Source of the DNA: JAWMQL01 sp033283165
GTDB lineage: Bacteria; Pseudomonadota; Gammaproteobacteria; Pseudomonadales; Halieaceae
DNA length: 64,000 bases
Assembly: GCA_033283165.1 (NCBI GenBank)
Contig: JAWMQL010000006.1
Location: 290,505 to 354,504 of the forward strand
Direction of reading: 5' to 3'
The position numbers were made by a program, and so were the translations under genes. Shown here one piece after another: positions 26,128-33,154 of the stretch (its first letter is position 1; each line of letters begins with the position of its first letter). The notes under the pieces are model-generated. The model was not told the origin of the DNA, did not search any database, and saw nothing but the letters and a program-made list of their open reading frames with translations.

Positions 26128-27492
26128 TCAATCCTCCTTGCGCTGCGGCGGCTTCCAGCCACGCACATTGCGTTGCCGGGCGCGCCCCACCGCCAGTTCC
26201 TCGGCTTCCACGGTGCTGGTGATGGTGGATCCCGCGGCGATAAAACACTTGTCCCCGAGCTCCAGTGGCGCGACCAGGGTACTGTTCGAACCGATGAAAC
26301 TGCCGGCGCCGATTTCGGTGCGATGCTTGCTGACGCCGTCGTAATTGCAGGTGATGGTGCCGGCGCCAATATTCACCCCGCCTCCCATCGTACAGTCGCC
26401 AATATAGGCCAGGTGGTTGGCCTTGCTGCCCCTGCCCAACTTTGCCTGCTTGGTCTCGACAAAATTGCCGATCCGGGCGCCCGCATCCAGTTCGGTGCCC
26501 GGGCGCAACCGGGCAAAGGGGCCGACCGAACAGTCGGGACCCACCACGGCACCCTCCAGGTGGCTCATGGCGTTGATAGTGGCGCCAGCGCCCACGCGGC
26601 TGTCGACCAGGACGCAGTTCGGGCCGATGCGGGCGCCATCCCCCAGTTCCACCCGGCCCTCGAAGACCACATTCACGTCGATCCAGACATCCCGGCCGCA
26701 GTGCAGCTCGCCGCGGATGTCGAGGCGGCCGGCATCGGCTATGGCCACGCCCGCCCGCAGCAGCGCCTCGGCCTGGCGCCGCTGGTGTTCGCGTTCCACC
26801 TGATTCAGCTGGACCCGATCGTTGACCCCGAGTATTTCCAGCTCGGAGGGCGCCTTGCAGGAGTGCACCTCGCGTCCATCGGCCACCACCAGTTCGAGGA
26901 TGTCCGGCAGGTAGTACTCCCCCTGCCGGTTATCGTTCCGCACCAGGGGCAGGTAGGCATTGAGATCCTCCGCCGGCGCCGCCAGCACCCCGGTATTGAC
27001 CTCACGGATGCCGCGCTGCGCCGGACTGGCGTCTTTTTCTTCCACACAGCCCAGCACCCGGCCTTTATCGTCACGCAGAATCCGGCCATAGCCAAAGGGG
27101 TCGACAAGGTCCGCTGTCAGCACCGCCGGCCCGCCCCCGGCCTGGTCGACCAGTTGTTGCAGGGTGGCAGCTTCGATCAGGGGTACATCGCCGTACAGCA
27201 CCAGCACCGTGCTGCCCGCCGCCACCCGGGGCAGGGCCTGCAGGACGGCGTGACCCGTTCCGAGTTGCTCCTCCTGAAGCACCCAGTCCAGGGAGTCCCC
27301 GGCCAGCGCCTCGCGTACCTGCTCTGCCCCGTGCCCCACCACCACGTGAATGGCGCTGGGCGACAGTGCCCGGGCCGTGTCGATCACGTGCGCCAGCAGT
27401 GGCCGGCCGGCCATGGTGTGCAGGACCTTGGGCAGGTCTGACACCATCCGCGTTCCCTGGCCCGCGGCCAGGATAATAATCTCCAGACTCAT
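26128..27492 (-). CDS. glmU: Bifunctional UDP-GlcNAc pyrophosphorylase/GlcN-1-P acetyltransferase
   Basis: 454 residues. The N-terminal uridyltransferase has ILAAGQGTRM near residues 6-15 and VLYGDVPLI near 101. The C-terminal left-handed beta-helix acetyltransferase includes RLRPGTELDAGARIGNFVE and NYDGVSKHRTEIGAGSFIGS. It supplies UDP-GlcNAc. First gene of glmU-glmS. The 110 bases upstream hold the divergent start of a VanZ-like gene; no clear sigma-54 or GlrR-type site was seen there. Confidence 0.97.
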   Translation of the reverse strand: MSLEIIILAAGQGTRMVSDLPKVLHTMAGRPLLAHVIDTARALSPSAIHVVVGHGAEQVREALAGDSLDWVLQEEQLGTGHAVLQALPRVAAGSTVLVLYGDVPLIEAATLQQLVDQAGGGPAVLTADLVDPFGYGRILRDDKGRVLGCVEEKDASPAQRGIREVNTGVLAAPAEDLNAYLPLVRNDNRQGEYYLPDILELVVADGREVHSCKAPSELEILGVNDRVQLNQVEREHQRRQAEALLRAGVAIADAGRLDIRGELHCGRDVWIDVNVVFEGRVELGDGARIGPNCVLVDSRVGAGATINAMSHLEGAVVGPDCSVGPFARLRPGTELDAGARIGNFVETKQAKLGRGSKANHLAYIGDCTMGGGVNIGAGTITCNYDGVSKHRTEIGAGSFIGSNSTLVAPLELGDKCFIAAGSTITSTVEAEELAVGRARQRNVRGWKPPQRKED

Positions 27493-27603
27493 CTCGTACC
27501 TGTCATCTGTTGTGGCCAGATCAAACCTTCGATGTCACGCAGCCTACCCCTATACTTACGTAATGCAATGTCATATGTCACACCTTATTTGGTAAGAAGT
27601 ACA

Positions 27604-28023
27604 ATGTGTTACATTCCTCACGGCAGCAGCCCGACAGTACCTTCAGTACTGAGGATTCTACTGCCACTTTGTTACATCGTCGGACTCTTTCTCCTGTCCT
27701 CGATTCCCGGCGATATCTCGGATGAGACCGCCATCGGGGCGGCATTCCAGTGGCTGCCGCCCACCTGGCAGAACGTGCTGCATATTCCCCTGTTCGCCGG
27801 CCTGACCCTGGTCCTGGCCTGGGCGCTGCCGCCCGATCATCGGGCCTGGACGGTGGTGGCGCTGGTACTGGCGTCGCTGTTGGGTATCGTAAATGAGCTG
27901 TATCAGGCGTCCGTGCCCGGCCGATACAGCTCTGCCGGCGATGTCCTGCTCAACGTGCTGGGCGCCTCGCTGGCCGCACTCTGGATCTGGTCGATGAGAC
28001 GCAGCGATACGGGCTGGCGCTAA
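27604..28023 (+). CDS. VanZ-like membrane protein
   Basis: 139 residues from the ATG at 27604; in-frame starts at 27532 and 27568 would add a poorly conserved leader. Four hydrophobic segments are seen, with IPGDISDE after the first, the WQNVLHIPLFAGLTLVLAWAL helix, and GIVNELYQASVPGRYSSAGDVLLNVLGA, which is the VanZ/teicoplanin-resistance signature (NELxQ...PxRxxSxxDxxxNxxG). Such proteins are widespread and mostly of unknown role. The ribosome-binding site is weak, so the start is uncertain. Confidence 0.8.
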   Translation: MCYIPHGSSPTVPSVLRILLPLCYIVGLFLLSSIPGDISDETAIGAAFQWLPPTWQNVLHIPLFAGLTLVLAWALPPDHRAWTVVALVLASLLGIVNELYQASVPGRYSSAGDVLLNVLGASLAALWIWSMRRSDTGWR

Positions 28024-28072
28024 CCGCAGCGGGAATGGCGAGGACGACCCCGGGTGCGAACTGGCCGAAGGA

Positions 28073-28573
28073 CTAAAAACGGATACGCGGTTTCTGCGGA
28101 CACTGCGCCACCGGCGTGGCGCGGGCAATGGCCGCGTCCGCCTCACCCCAGCCCTCACAGCGTGAGGCCCCCGGCTGGCGCCGTACGGCATTGAGCAGGC
28201 CTTTGCAGACAGCGTAAAACCTAAAAAACGCCAGGACCCTGCGGCGCTCCCGGGCGGTGATTGGGCGCTGCGCGCAAACCAGCTTGTCGTCGTACATGTG
28301 CCGCTCGGACAGGCCGATCGCCGCGTAGGCAAATACCCGCACCCGACTGCCGATGGCCAGGCGCGGCCCCAGCACCAATGCATCCAGGAAATCGCCTTCC
28401 CCACCGATGTACTGGTGAACGGAGCCATAATTGTAGGGGCAGGGGAGGGGCGATACGAAGTCGACGTGGCCATCGCTGCCCCGTTTGAGGAAGCTGCCCC
28501 GGGGAATCTCGATCACCACTTCCACGCTGGGCGGCGAGCCGGCTTGATTACTGCTGCTGTTAATAACGGTCAT
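28073..28573 (-). CDS. Divergent inorganic pyrophosphatase-family protein
   Basis: 166 residues with the family I soluble pyrophosphatase fold: VEVVIEIPRGSFLKR near 18-32 and PLPCPYNYGSVHQYIGGEGDFLDALVLGP near 43-71, then YDDKLVC. Compared by eye with E. coli Ppa, the DxDxxD metal signature is altered: the position of D65 is Glu, P68 is Phe, while D67 and D70 remain; D97 also appears to be Glu. D102 is kept. So a pyrophosphatase that is either altered in metal use or no longer catalytic. The N-terminus is shorter than in Ppa. The neighbours give no functional clue. Confidence 0.7.
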   Translation of the reverse strand: MTVINSSSNQAGSPPSVEVVIEIPRGSFLKRGSDGHVDFVSPLPCPYNYGSVHQYIGGEGDFLDALVLGPRLAIGSRVRVFAYAAIGLSERHMYDDKLVCAQRPITARERRRVLAFFRFYAVCKGLLNAVRRQPGASRCEGWGEADAAIARATPVAQCPQKPRIRF

Positions 28574-28629
28574 ACCCGGGGCATCTGCGGCGAACGGTGT
28601 CCGGAGACTGGCCCGCCCGCCTCAACAGT

Positions 28630-28827
28630 TCAGTTCCCGCGCAGCAGCACTTCGAGCTTCAACAGGCAGGCAAATACCATGAGCCCCACGCCCACCATGA
28701 ACAGGGTGGTGGCCTCGAAATCCGCAACATAGAAACCGCCGGCAATGCGTGCCAGTCCACTGACCAGGCACAGCAGGATACCGAGTAAGCCCGCGGCGTG
28801 ACTGGCGTAGCTCAACCATTGTTTCAT
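28630..28827 (-). CDS. Small two-helix membrane protein
   Basis: 65 residues beginning MKQWLSYASHAAG at 28827, chosen over an earlier in-frame start because GGGAGGGAAAG lies just upstream. Two hydrophobic segments (about 11-30 and 38-57) with a short loop. Not recognised. It is downstream of, and opposite to, the glrK promoter region and 56 bases upstream of the pyrophosphatase-like gene on the same strand. Confidence 0.6.
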   Translation of the reverse strand: MKQWLSYASHAAGLLGILLCLVSGLARIAGGFYVADFEATTLFMVGVGLMVFACLLKLEVLLRGN

Positions 28828-29013
28828 TGCTTTCCCTCCCTGGAGTCGGGTGATGTGCCAAGCATAGCGTATCCGGGTTGCTTCTGCAGATCGGGCCACG
28901 ATGCAGTCCTCACCAGGCCGTGGCTTTGACCTTATTTGGGACTACAATTGCACCTACCGTCACCCCGCATCGCGTTACAATCCACGCTCCGCGCCCACAA
29001 GGATTTCTGAGTA

Positions 29014-30447
29014 ATGGCCTTCTGGCAGCCCCGATCCGTCCTGCAGCTGGTGATTTTCGGCTTTTTTGCCGCGCTGGCGCCGCTGGTCGTGGCCATCCTG
29101 TTCACCGTGCAAACACTCGATGAACTGACCAGCAGCAGCCGCCGTTCGACCGAGCTGGTGGTGGAGGCGACCCGCCTGGGACAATCGATCCAGAGCAACC
29201 TGCGGGGGCTGGAACGTCGCGCCGGCCAGTATTTTGCCCTGGCGGATCCGGAACTGGCGGCGCTGTTCGATCGCGAGCGAAACCTGCTGTCCGGCGACCT
29301 GCAAACCCTGCATCAACGCCTACCGACCGAAAGCCCCGATGTCGAGGGCCTGCTGCAATCGCTCGATCGACTGGTCCTGACCACGGCCGAGGAGGCCGTG
29401 CCCGAGGGCAACACGCCCTCCCCGGCGCAGCGCCTGGCGCAGACTTTCTCCCTGATCAATGAGCAGGGCGCCGCGGTACAGACCTGGCTGGAGGCGTCCC
29501 TGGATCGCCTGCTGCAGCAGACCGTGAAGGAGGCCGATGACCTGATCAACCAGTTGAAACTCCAGTTGGGTGTGCTGGCCTGCGCCACCCTCGCCCTGCT
29601 GTTGTTCGCTGCCAACAGAATCAACCGGCCGGTGAAGGACCTGACCCAGGAGATTCACGCCCTGGGCACCGAGGGCCTCAGCCACAGTATCGATATCTCC
29701 GGTCCGCAGGAGGTACGGGACCTCGGCAGCAAGCTGGAATGGCTGCGCCAGGAGTTGCAGGAAGCCGAAAAACAGAAGCAGCAGTTCCTGCGGCACATCT
29801 CCCACGAGTTGAAAACGCCCTTGTCCAGCCTGCGCGAAGGAACGGACCTGCTGGCCGAACATGTGGCGGGCCACCTGTCCCAGCAACAGCAGGAGATCGT
29901 GGAAATTGTCCAGGAAAACGCCATCCAGTTGCAGCGCCTGATCGAGAATCTGATCGACTACAACCAGCTGCCCCGACAGGAATTGAACATCGAGCAGTTC
30001 AACGTCGAGGAGTTGCTGGAGGAATTGCTGGGGCACTACCGGATTCCGCTGGAGAACAAGTCACTGAGGGTCAAACGAAAGGGCTCGGTGGAGAATTGGA
30101 TTACGGACCGCTACAAACTTCGCACCGCCCTGGATAATTTGCTGTCCAATGCGGTCAACTATACGCCGGAGGGTGGCCGCATCGAGCTTGTATGGCGTAA
30201 CGATGATGCTAATCTGGTGATCGATGTGGCGAATTCAGGAGAGCCCATCCCCGAGGAGGATGCCGAACGAGTGTTCGAACCATTTGTACAGAGCGCCGCC
30301 AAGCGGACCGGCCCCGTCAAGGGCTCAGGTATCGGTCTCAGCGTGGCCAGGGAATGCATGGAAGTGCAGCAGGGCAGTCTGTCCCTGGTCGCTCACTCCA
30401 GACTGCCGGTCTGCTTCCGATTGATATGCCCCGCACACTCGCTGTAG
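29014..30447 (+). CDS. glrK: Sensor histidine kinase GlrK (QseE-like)
   Basis: 477 residues. Two membrane helices (about 10-32 and 187-205) flank a helical periplasmic domain; a HAMP follows. The H-box is RHISHELKTPLSSL with His near 263, then N-box LLSNAVNYTPEGG and G-box GSGIGLSVAREC. The assignment to GlrK rests on this architecture and on the partners: a QseG/YfhG-like lipoprotein and a response regulator nearly colinear with E. coli GlrR follow at once. The 3' end overlaps the lipoprotein gene by 22 bases. The upstream gap of about 190 bases must contain the promoter. Confidence 0.87.
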   Translation: MAFWQPRSVLQLVIFGFFAALAPLVVAILFTVQTLDELTSSSRRSTELVVEATRLGQSIQSNLRGLERRAGQYFALADPELAALFDRERNLLSGDLQTLHQRLPTESPDVEGLLQSLDRLVLTTAEEAVPEGNTPSPAQRLAQTFSLINEQGAAVQTWLEASLDRLLQQTVKEADDLINQLKLQLGVLACATLALLLFAANRINRPVKDLTQEIHALGTEGLSHSIDISGPQEVRDLGSKLEWLRQELQEAEKQKQQFLRHISHELKTPLSSLREGTDLLAEHVAGHLSQQQQEIVEIVQENAIQLQRLIENLIDYNQLPRQELNIEQFNVEELLEELLGHYRIPLENKSLRVKRKGSVENWITDRYKLRTALDNLLSNAVNYTPEGGRIELVWRNDDANLVIDVANSGEPIPEEDAERVFEPFVQSAAKRTGPVKGSGIGLSVARECMEVQQGSLSLVAHSRLPVCFRLICPAHSL

Positions 30448-30974
30448 TCTGCATCTGTCTCGCAAGCCTGGCCGGCTGCGGCACGCTATCGAGACCGGCG
30501 ACGATCTATTCGCCCACGGCTTCAGCCCAGGCCCTTGCCCCTGATGAACTGGCGTACCGGGCCCTGCGCCTCTGGCTGGATCGGGAGCGGGCAGTGGCCG
30601 CCATGGACACGGAGGCCGTGGTGGCCGAGCTGGTGGCCGTCGGCAAGCCCGAGGGACCCGACCAGGTATTTTATTTCGGCCTGCTCAACCAGCGCCTCAA
30701 GGCCTACGCCAGTTGGGTCCAGGCCCGGGACGCGTTTCAGGAGCTGAGTGAGGACAGCGCGATCACCCGCGACCAGCGCCAGTTGGCTGGCATTTTCCTG
30801 CAGTACAACCAGACGCGGATCAACTGGCACGCCGAGTACCGCAAATCGCTGGCAGAGATCAGCGCTTTGCAGGATGCGTTGCTGGGCAAGGAGGAGGAGA
30901 ACGACCTGTTGCAGAGCAAGATCAAGGCCATCACCGACCTGGAGACCACTATCGGCACCCGGGAGACACCCTGA
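30426..30974 (+). CDS. qseG: QseG/YfhG-like outer-membrane lipoprotein
   Basis: 182 residues from the ATG at 30426. Signal peptide with lipobox LAGC (VCICLASLAGCGTL), so lipidation at about C17. The mature part is helical with a C-terminal coiled coil (SLAEISALQDALLGKEEEN). In enterobacteria QseG sits between glrK (qseE) and glrR (qseF) and modulates the kinase. Sequence similarity is modest; the identification relies mostly on gene order, length and the lipobox. The stop overlaps the glrR ATG (TGATG). Confidence 0.8.
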   Translation: MPRTLAVVCICLASLAGCGTLSRPATIYSPTASAQALAPDELAYRALRLWLDRERAVAAMDTEAVVAELVAVGKPEGPDQVFYFGLLNQRLKAYASWVQARDAFQELSEDSAITRDQRQLAGIFLQYNQTRINWHAEYRKSLAEISALQDALLGKEEENDLLQSKIKAITDLETTIGTRETP

Positions 30975-32311
30975 TGCAGAATCGCGTGCTGTTGGTGGAC
31001 GACGATGCCGGCCTGCTGAAACTGCTGTCCATCCGGCTTGAGGCCGAGGGTTACCAGGTATTGACCGCCTCGTCGGCCGAGGAGGCCATGCGGGTGCTGC
31101 GCAACGAGCCCGTCGAACTGCTGGTGACGGACCTGCGTATGGAGGGAGCCAGCGGTCTGGAGCTGTTTGAGCAGGTGCGGTACTTCCTGCCGGGGTTACC
31201 GGTGATCATCATGACCGCGCAGGGCACGATCCCCGAGGCCGTGGCGGCCACCCAGAAAGGGGTGTCTGAATTCCTCACCAAGCCCATCGACAAGGACAGG
31301 TTGTTGGCTGCCATCGAGGCGGCACTGCAACAATCCGGCCGGGTCCAGGGCGTACCGGCTGAAAACTGGCGTGAACACATCGTGACCCGCAGTCCGGTCA
31401 TGGAACACATCCTGAACCAGGTCAAGCAGGTGGCCCAGTCCGACGTCAGCATTCTCATCACTGGGGCCAGCGGTACGGGCAAGGAGTTGCTGGCCCAGGC
31501 GATACACGAGGCGAGCGGGCGTCACCACGGGCCGCTGGTGGCCATCAACTGCGGCGCCCTGCCGGAGCAACTGCTGGAATCGGAGTTGTTCGGGCACGTG
31601 AAGGGTGCGTTCACCGGCGCCGTGCGCGCCAACGAGGGCCTGTTCCGGACCGCACACGGCGGCACGCTGTTCCTGGATGAAATCGGCGAGATACCCCTGC
31701 CTCTGCAGGTGAAACTCCTGCGCGTGCTGCAGGAGCGGAGAGTACGGCCGGTGGGCGGCACGACCACGGAACCGGTGGAAGTCCGCCTGATCTCCGCCAC
31801 CAACCGGGACCTGGAAAAGGATATGCGGGCGGGCCAGTTCCGCGAAGACCTGTTCTATCGCCTGAACGTGGTCAATTTCCACCTGCCGTCCCTGGCCGAA
31901 CGGGTCGAGGATATCCCGTTACTCGCCAACCATTTCCTCCGTGAAACCGGCGCTTTTCAACTGGAGCGGGTAACCAGCTTTGCCCCCGCAGCGTTGGAGG
32001 TCATGGCCCAGAGTCCCTGGCCGGGAAACGTGCGCCAACTGCAGAACGTGGTCCAGCGTACCGCGGCCCTGTCGACCTCGCCGGTCATACCCGAAACCCT
32101 GGTGCGGGAAGCGCTGACCATTGAGGACCAGTATCTGCCCTCCCTGAGCCAGGCCCGGCAACAGTTCGAGCACGACTACCTGTTGAAAGTCCTGCGCCTG
32201 ACCAGCGGCTCCGTGACGGACGCGGCCATGCTCGCCCAGCGCAACCGCACGGACTTCTACCGGCTGCTGAAGCGGCATAATATCCAGCCGGAGCGGTTCA
32301 AGGACGAGTAG
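30974..32311 (+). CDS. glrR: Sigma-54-dependent response regulator GlrR (QseF)
   Basis: 445 residues (E. coli GlrR 444). Receiver domain with LLVDDDAGLLKLL and phospho-acceptor D53 in VTDLRM; AAA+ domain with Walker A GASGTGKELLAQ near 163, the sigma-54 contact loop GAFTGA at 211-216, and LFLDEIGEIP. The C-terminal Fis-type helix-turn-helix NRTDFYRLLKRHNIQPERFK is almost identical to the E. coli recognition helix NRTEFYKLL. Conservation of this helix supports the same DNA target, TGTC-N10-GACA; such a site begins 9 bases after this stop. Confidence 0.93.
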   Translation: MQNRVLLVDDDAGLLKLLSIRLEAEGYQVLTASSAEEAMRVLRNEPVELLVTDLRMEGASGLELFEQVRYFLPGLPVIIMTAQGTIPEAVAATQKGVSEFLTKPIDKDRLLAAIEAALQQSGRVQGVPAENWREHIVTRSPVMEHILNQVKQVAQSDVSILITGASGTGKELLAQAIHEASGRHHGPLVAINCGALPEQLLESELFGHVKGAFTGAVRANEGLFRTAHGGTLFLDEIGEIPLPLQVKLLRVLQERRVRPVGGTTTEPVEVRLISATNRDLEKDMRAGQFREDLFYRLNVVNFHLPSLAERVEDIPLLANHFLRETGAFQLERVTSFAPAALEVMAQSPWPGNVRQLQNVVQRTAALSTSPVIPETLVREALTIEDQYLPSLSQARQQFEHDYLLKVLRLTSGSVTDAAMLAQRNRTDFYRLLKRHNIQPERFKDE

Positions 32312-32319
32312 CGATGCCC

Positions 32320-32337
32320 TGTCGCATTTTGGCGACA
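32320..32337. promoter_or_regulatory. Predicted GlrR operator, perfect TGTC-N10-GACA
   Basis: TGTCGCATTTTGGCGACA is an exact TGTC-N10-GACA palindrome with six-base arms TGTCGC/GCGACA. This is the published binding pattern of E. coli GlrR. It lies about 180 bases upstream of the predicted transcription start at about 32503, a normal enhancer distance for a sigma-54 activator. It also overlaps the end of the glrR transcript. Confidence 0.75.
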
Positions 32338-32385
32338 TGGTATCTTGTTGTTTTTAAAGAGAATTTACACAGCCTGGGCAGGGAC

Positions 32386-32403
32386 TGTCAGTTTTACCGA
32401 ACA
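32386..32403. promoter_or_regulatory. Second predicted GlrR operator, one mismatch
   Basis: TGTCAGTTTTACCGAACA matches TGTC-N10-GACA except A for G in the right arm. It starts 66 bases after the first site, about 117 bases upstream of the predicted start. Multiple GlrR sites occur upstream of E. coli glmY as well. Confidence 0.6.
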
Positions 32404-32476
32404 CTTTAGCGGAAAATTGCCGGTAATTTTTCACACCGCCTACCTAACCGACTGATTTTTAATGTTTTTATTTATC

Positions 32477-32492
32477 TGGCACGAAAAGTGCT
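32477..32492 (+). promoter_or_regulatory. Sigma-54 promoter of the acyltransferase gene
   Basis: TGGCACGAAAAGTGCT fits TGGCACG-N4-TTGCW with one mismatch (G for the first T). GG at 32478-32479 and GC at 32490-32491 are exactly spaced for -24/-12. Predicted start near 32503, leaving a leader of about 80 bases. The region between the operators and this promoter is rich in T-runs, as expected for a bendable IHF region, though I found no good IHF match. Confidence 0.78.
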
Positions 32493-32583
32493 TTGATATC
32501 AAACAGGAATAATAAGCCGGCGCGGAGCGCGCAGTTTATACATAGAACTCAAAAACTGACTAGTAGGACAGGGCGAAACTAAC

Positions 32584-33117
32584 ATGATCCAATTTGAAGT
32601 CAGCCGGGATCCTCGGCTCCTGGAGCAGTACTACGCACTACGAGAGCAGTGTTTCCGCACAGATCTCGGCATTCCGGATTTTGACGGCTCCGAGGAGGAG
32701 CGGGACCGGCAGGGGCAGATACTCATCGCGCACGAGGATGGCAAGGTGATCGGCGGTGTGCGGATATCGCCAGAAGTGACAGTGAAAGATCACCTGTCGG
32801 AATTGGGGGTGGCCGCCCATGCCTGTTGCATTTGGGAGCGATTTGTCCTCGATCCTGTCCTGCGCACCGTCAAATTGGCCCGGCAATTCCTGGCACACAT
32901 GATAGAGACCTCCAATTTATTGGGCTTCCAACACGCCGTCATGCTCAGTTCCCTGCGCAACGCCCGCTTTTACCGGGCCTGTCACACGGCGCTGGGCGTA
33001 ACCTTTGAAATACAGCGGCCCGTTCCTGAATATGCGACGGGTGAATTTGCAGGTCTGGAACACTACCTCTCGGTTGCCCACCTCAGAGAAGCTACCAGAC
33101 TTCAGCTGGTGGCCTGA
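32584..33117 (+). CDS. LuxI/GNAT-fold acyltransferase, exosortase-associated type
   Basis: 177 residues. The N-terminal LLEQYYALREQCFRTDLGIPDFDG resembles the (L/Y)RxxVF region of autoinducer-synthase-like and N-acyl amino acid synthase proteins. It continues with GGVRISP (the GNAT beta-strand carrying the conserved Arg), CCIWERFVLDP, where LuxI-like proteins have E-x-x-R-F, and a C-terminal FYRACHTALGVTFEI. Exosortase-associated acyltransferases of this kind are common at such loci and are usually longer (about 240 residues). Product unknown: an acylated signal or a modified amino acid are both possible. It is driven by a predicted sigma-54 promoter. Confidence 0.7.
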   Translation: MIQFEVSRDPRLLEQYYALREQCFRTDLGIPDFDGSEEERDRQGQILIAHEDGKVIGGVRISPEVTVKDHLSELGVAAHACCIWERFVLDPVLRTVKLARQFLAHMIETSNLLGFQHAVMLSSLRNARFYRACHTALGVTFEIQRPVPEYATGEFAGLEHYLSVAHLREATRLQLVA

Positions 33118-33154
33118 GGGCGCCGTCTTCGCCTGGGGAGGCCAGTACCGGTAA

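Noticed and set aside
32418..32435. Third GlrR-like site, TGCC-N10-CACA
   Set aside because: It has two mismatches to the operator and no palindrome beyond the tetramers; not better than chance in AT-rich sequence, though the position is suggestive.
32503..32583. A GlmY-like small RNA starting at the sigma-54 promoter
   Set aside because: The leader is only about 80 bases, leads straight into the acyltransferase gene, and no intrinsic terminator is present before the ATG.
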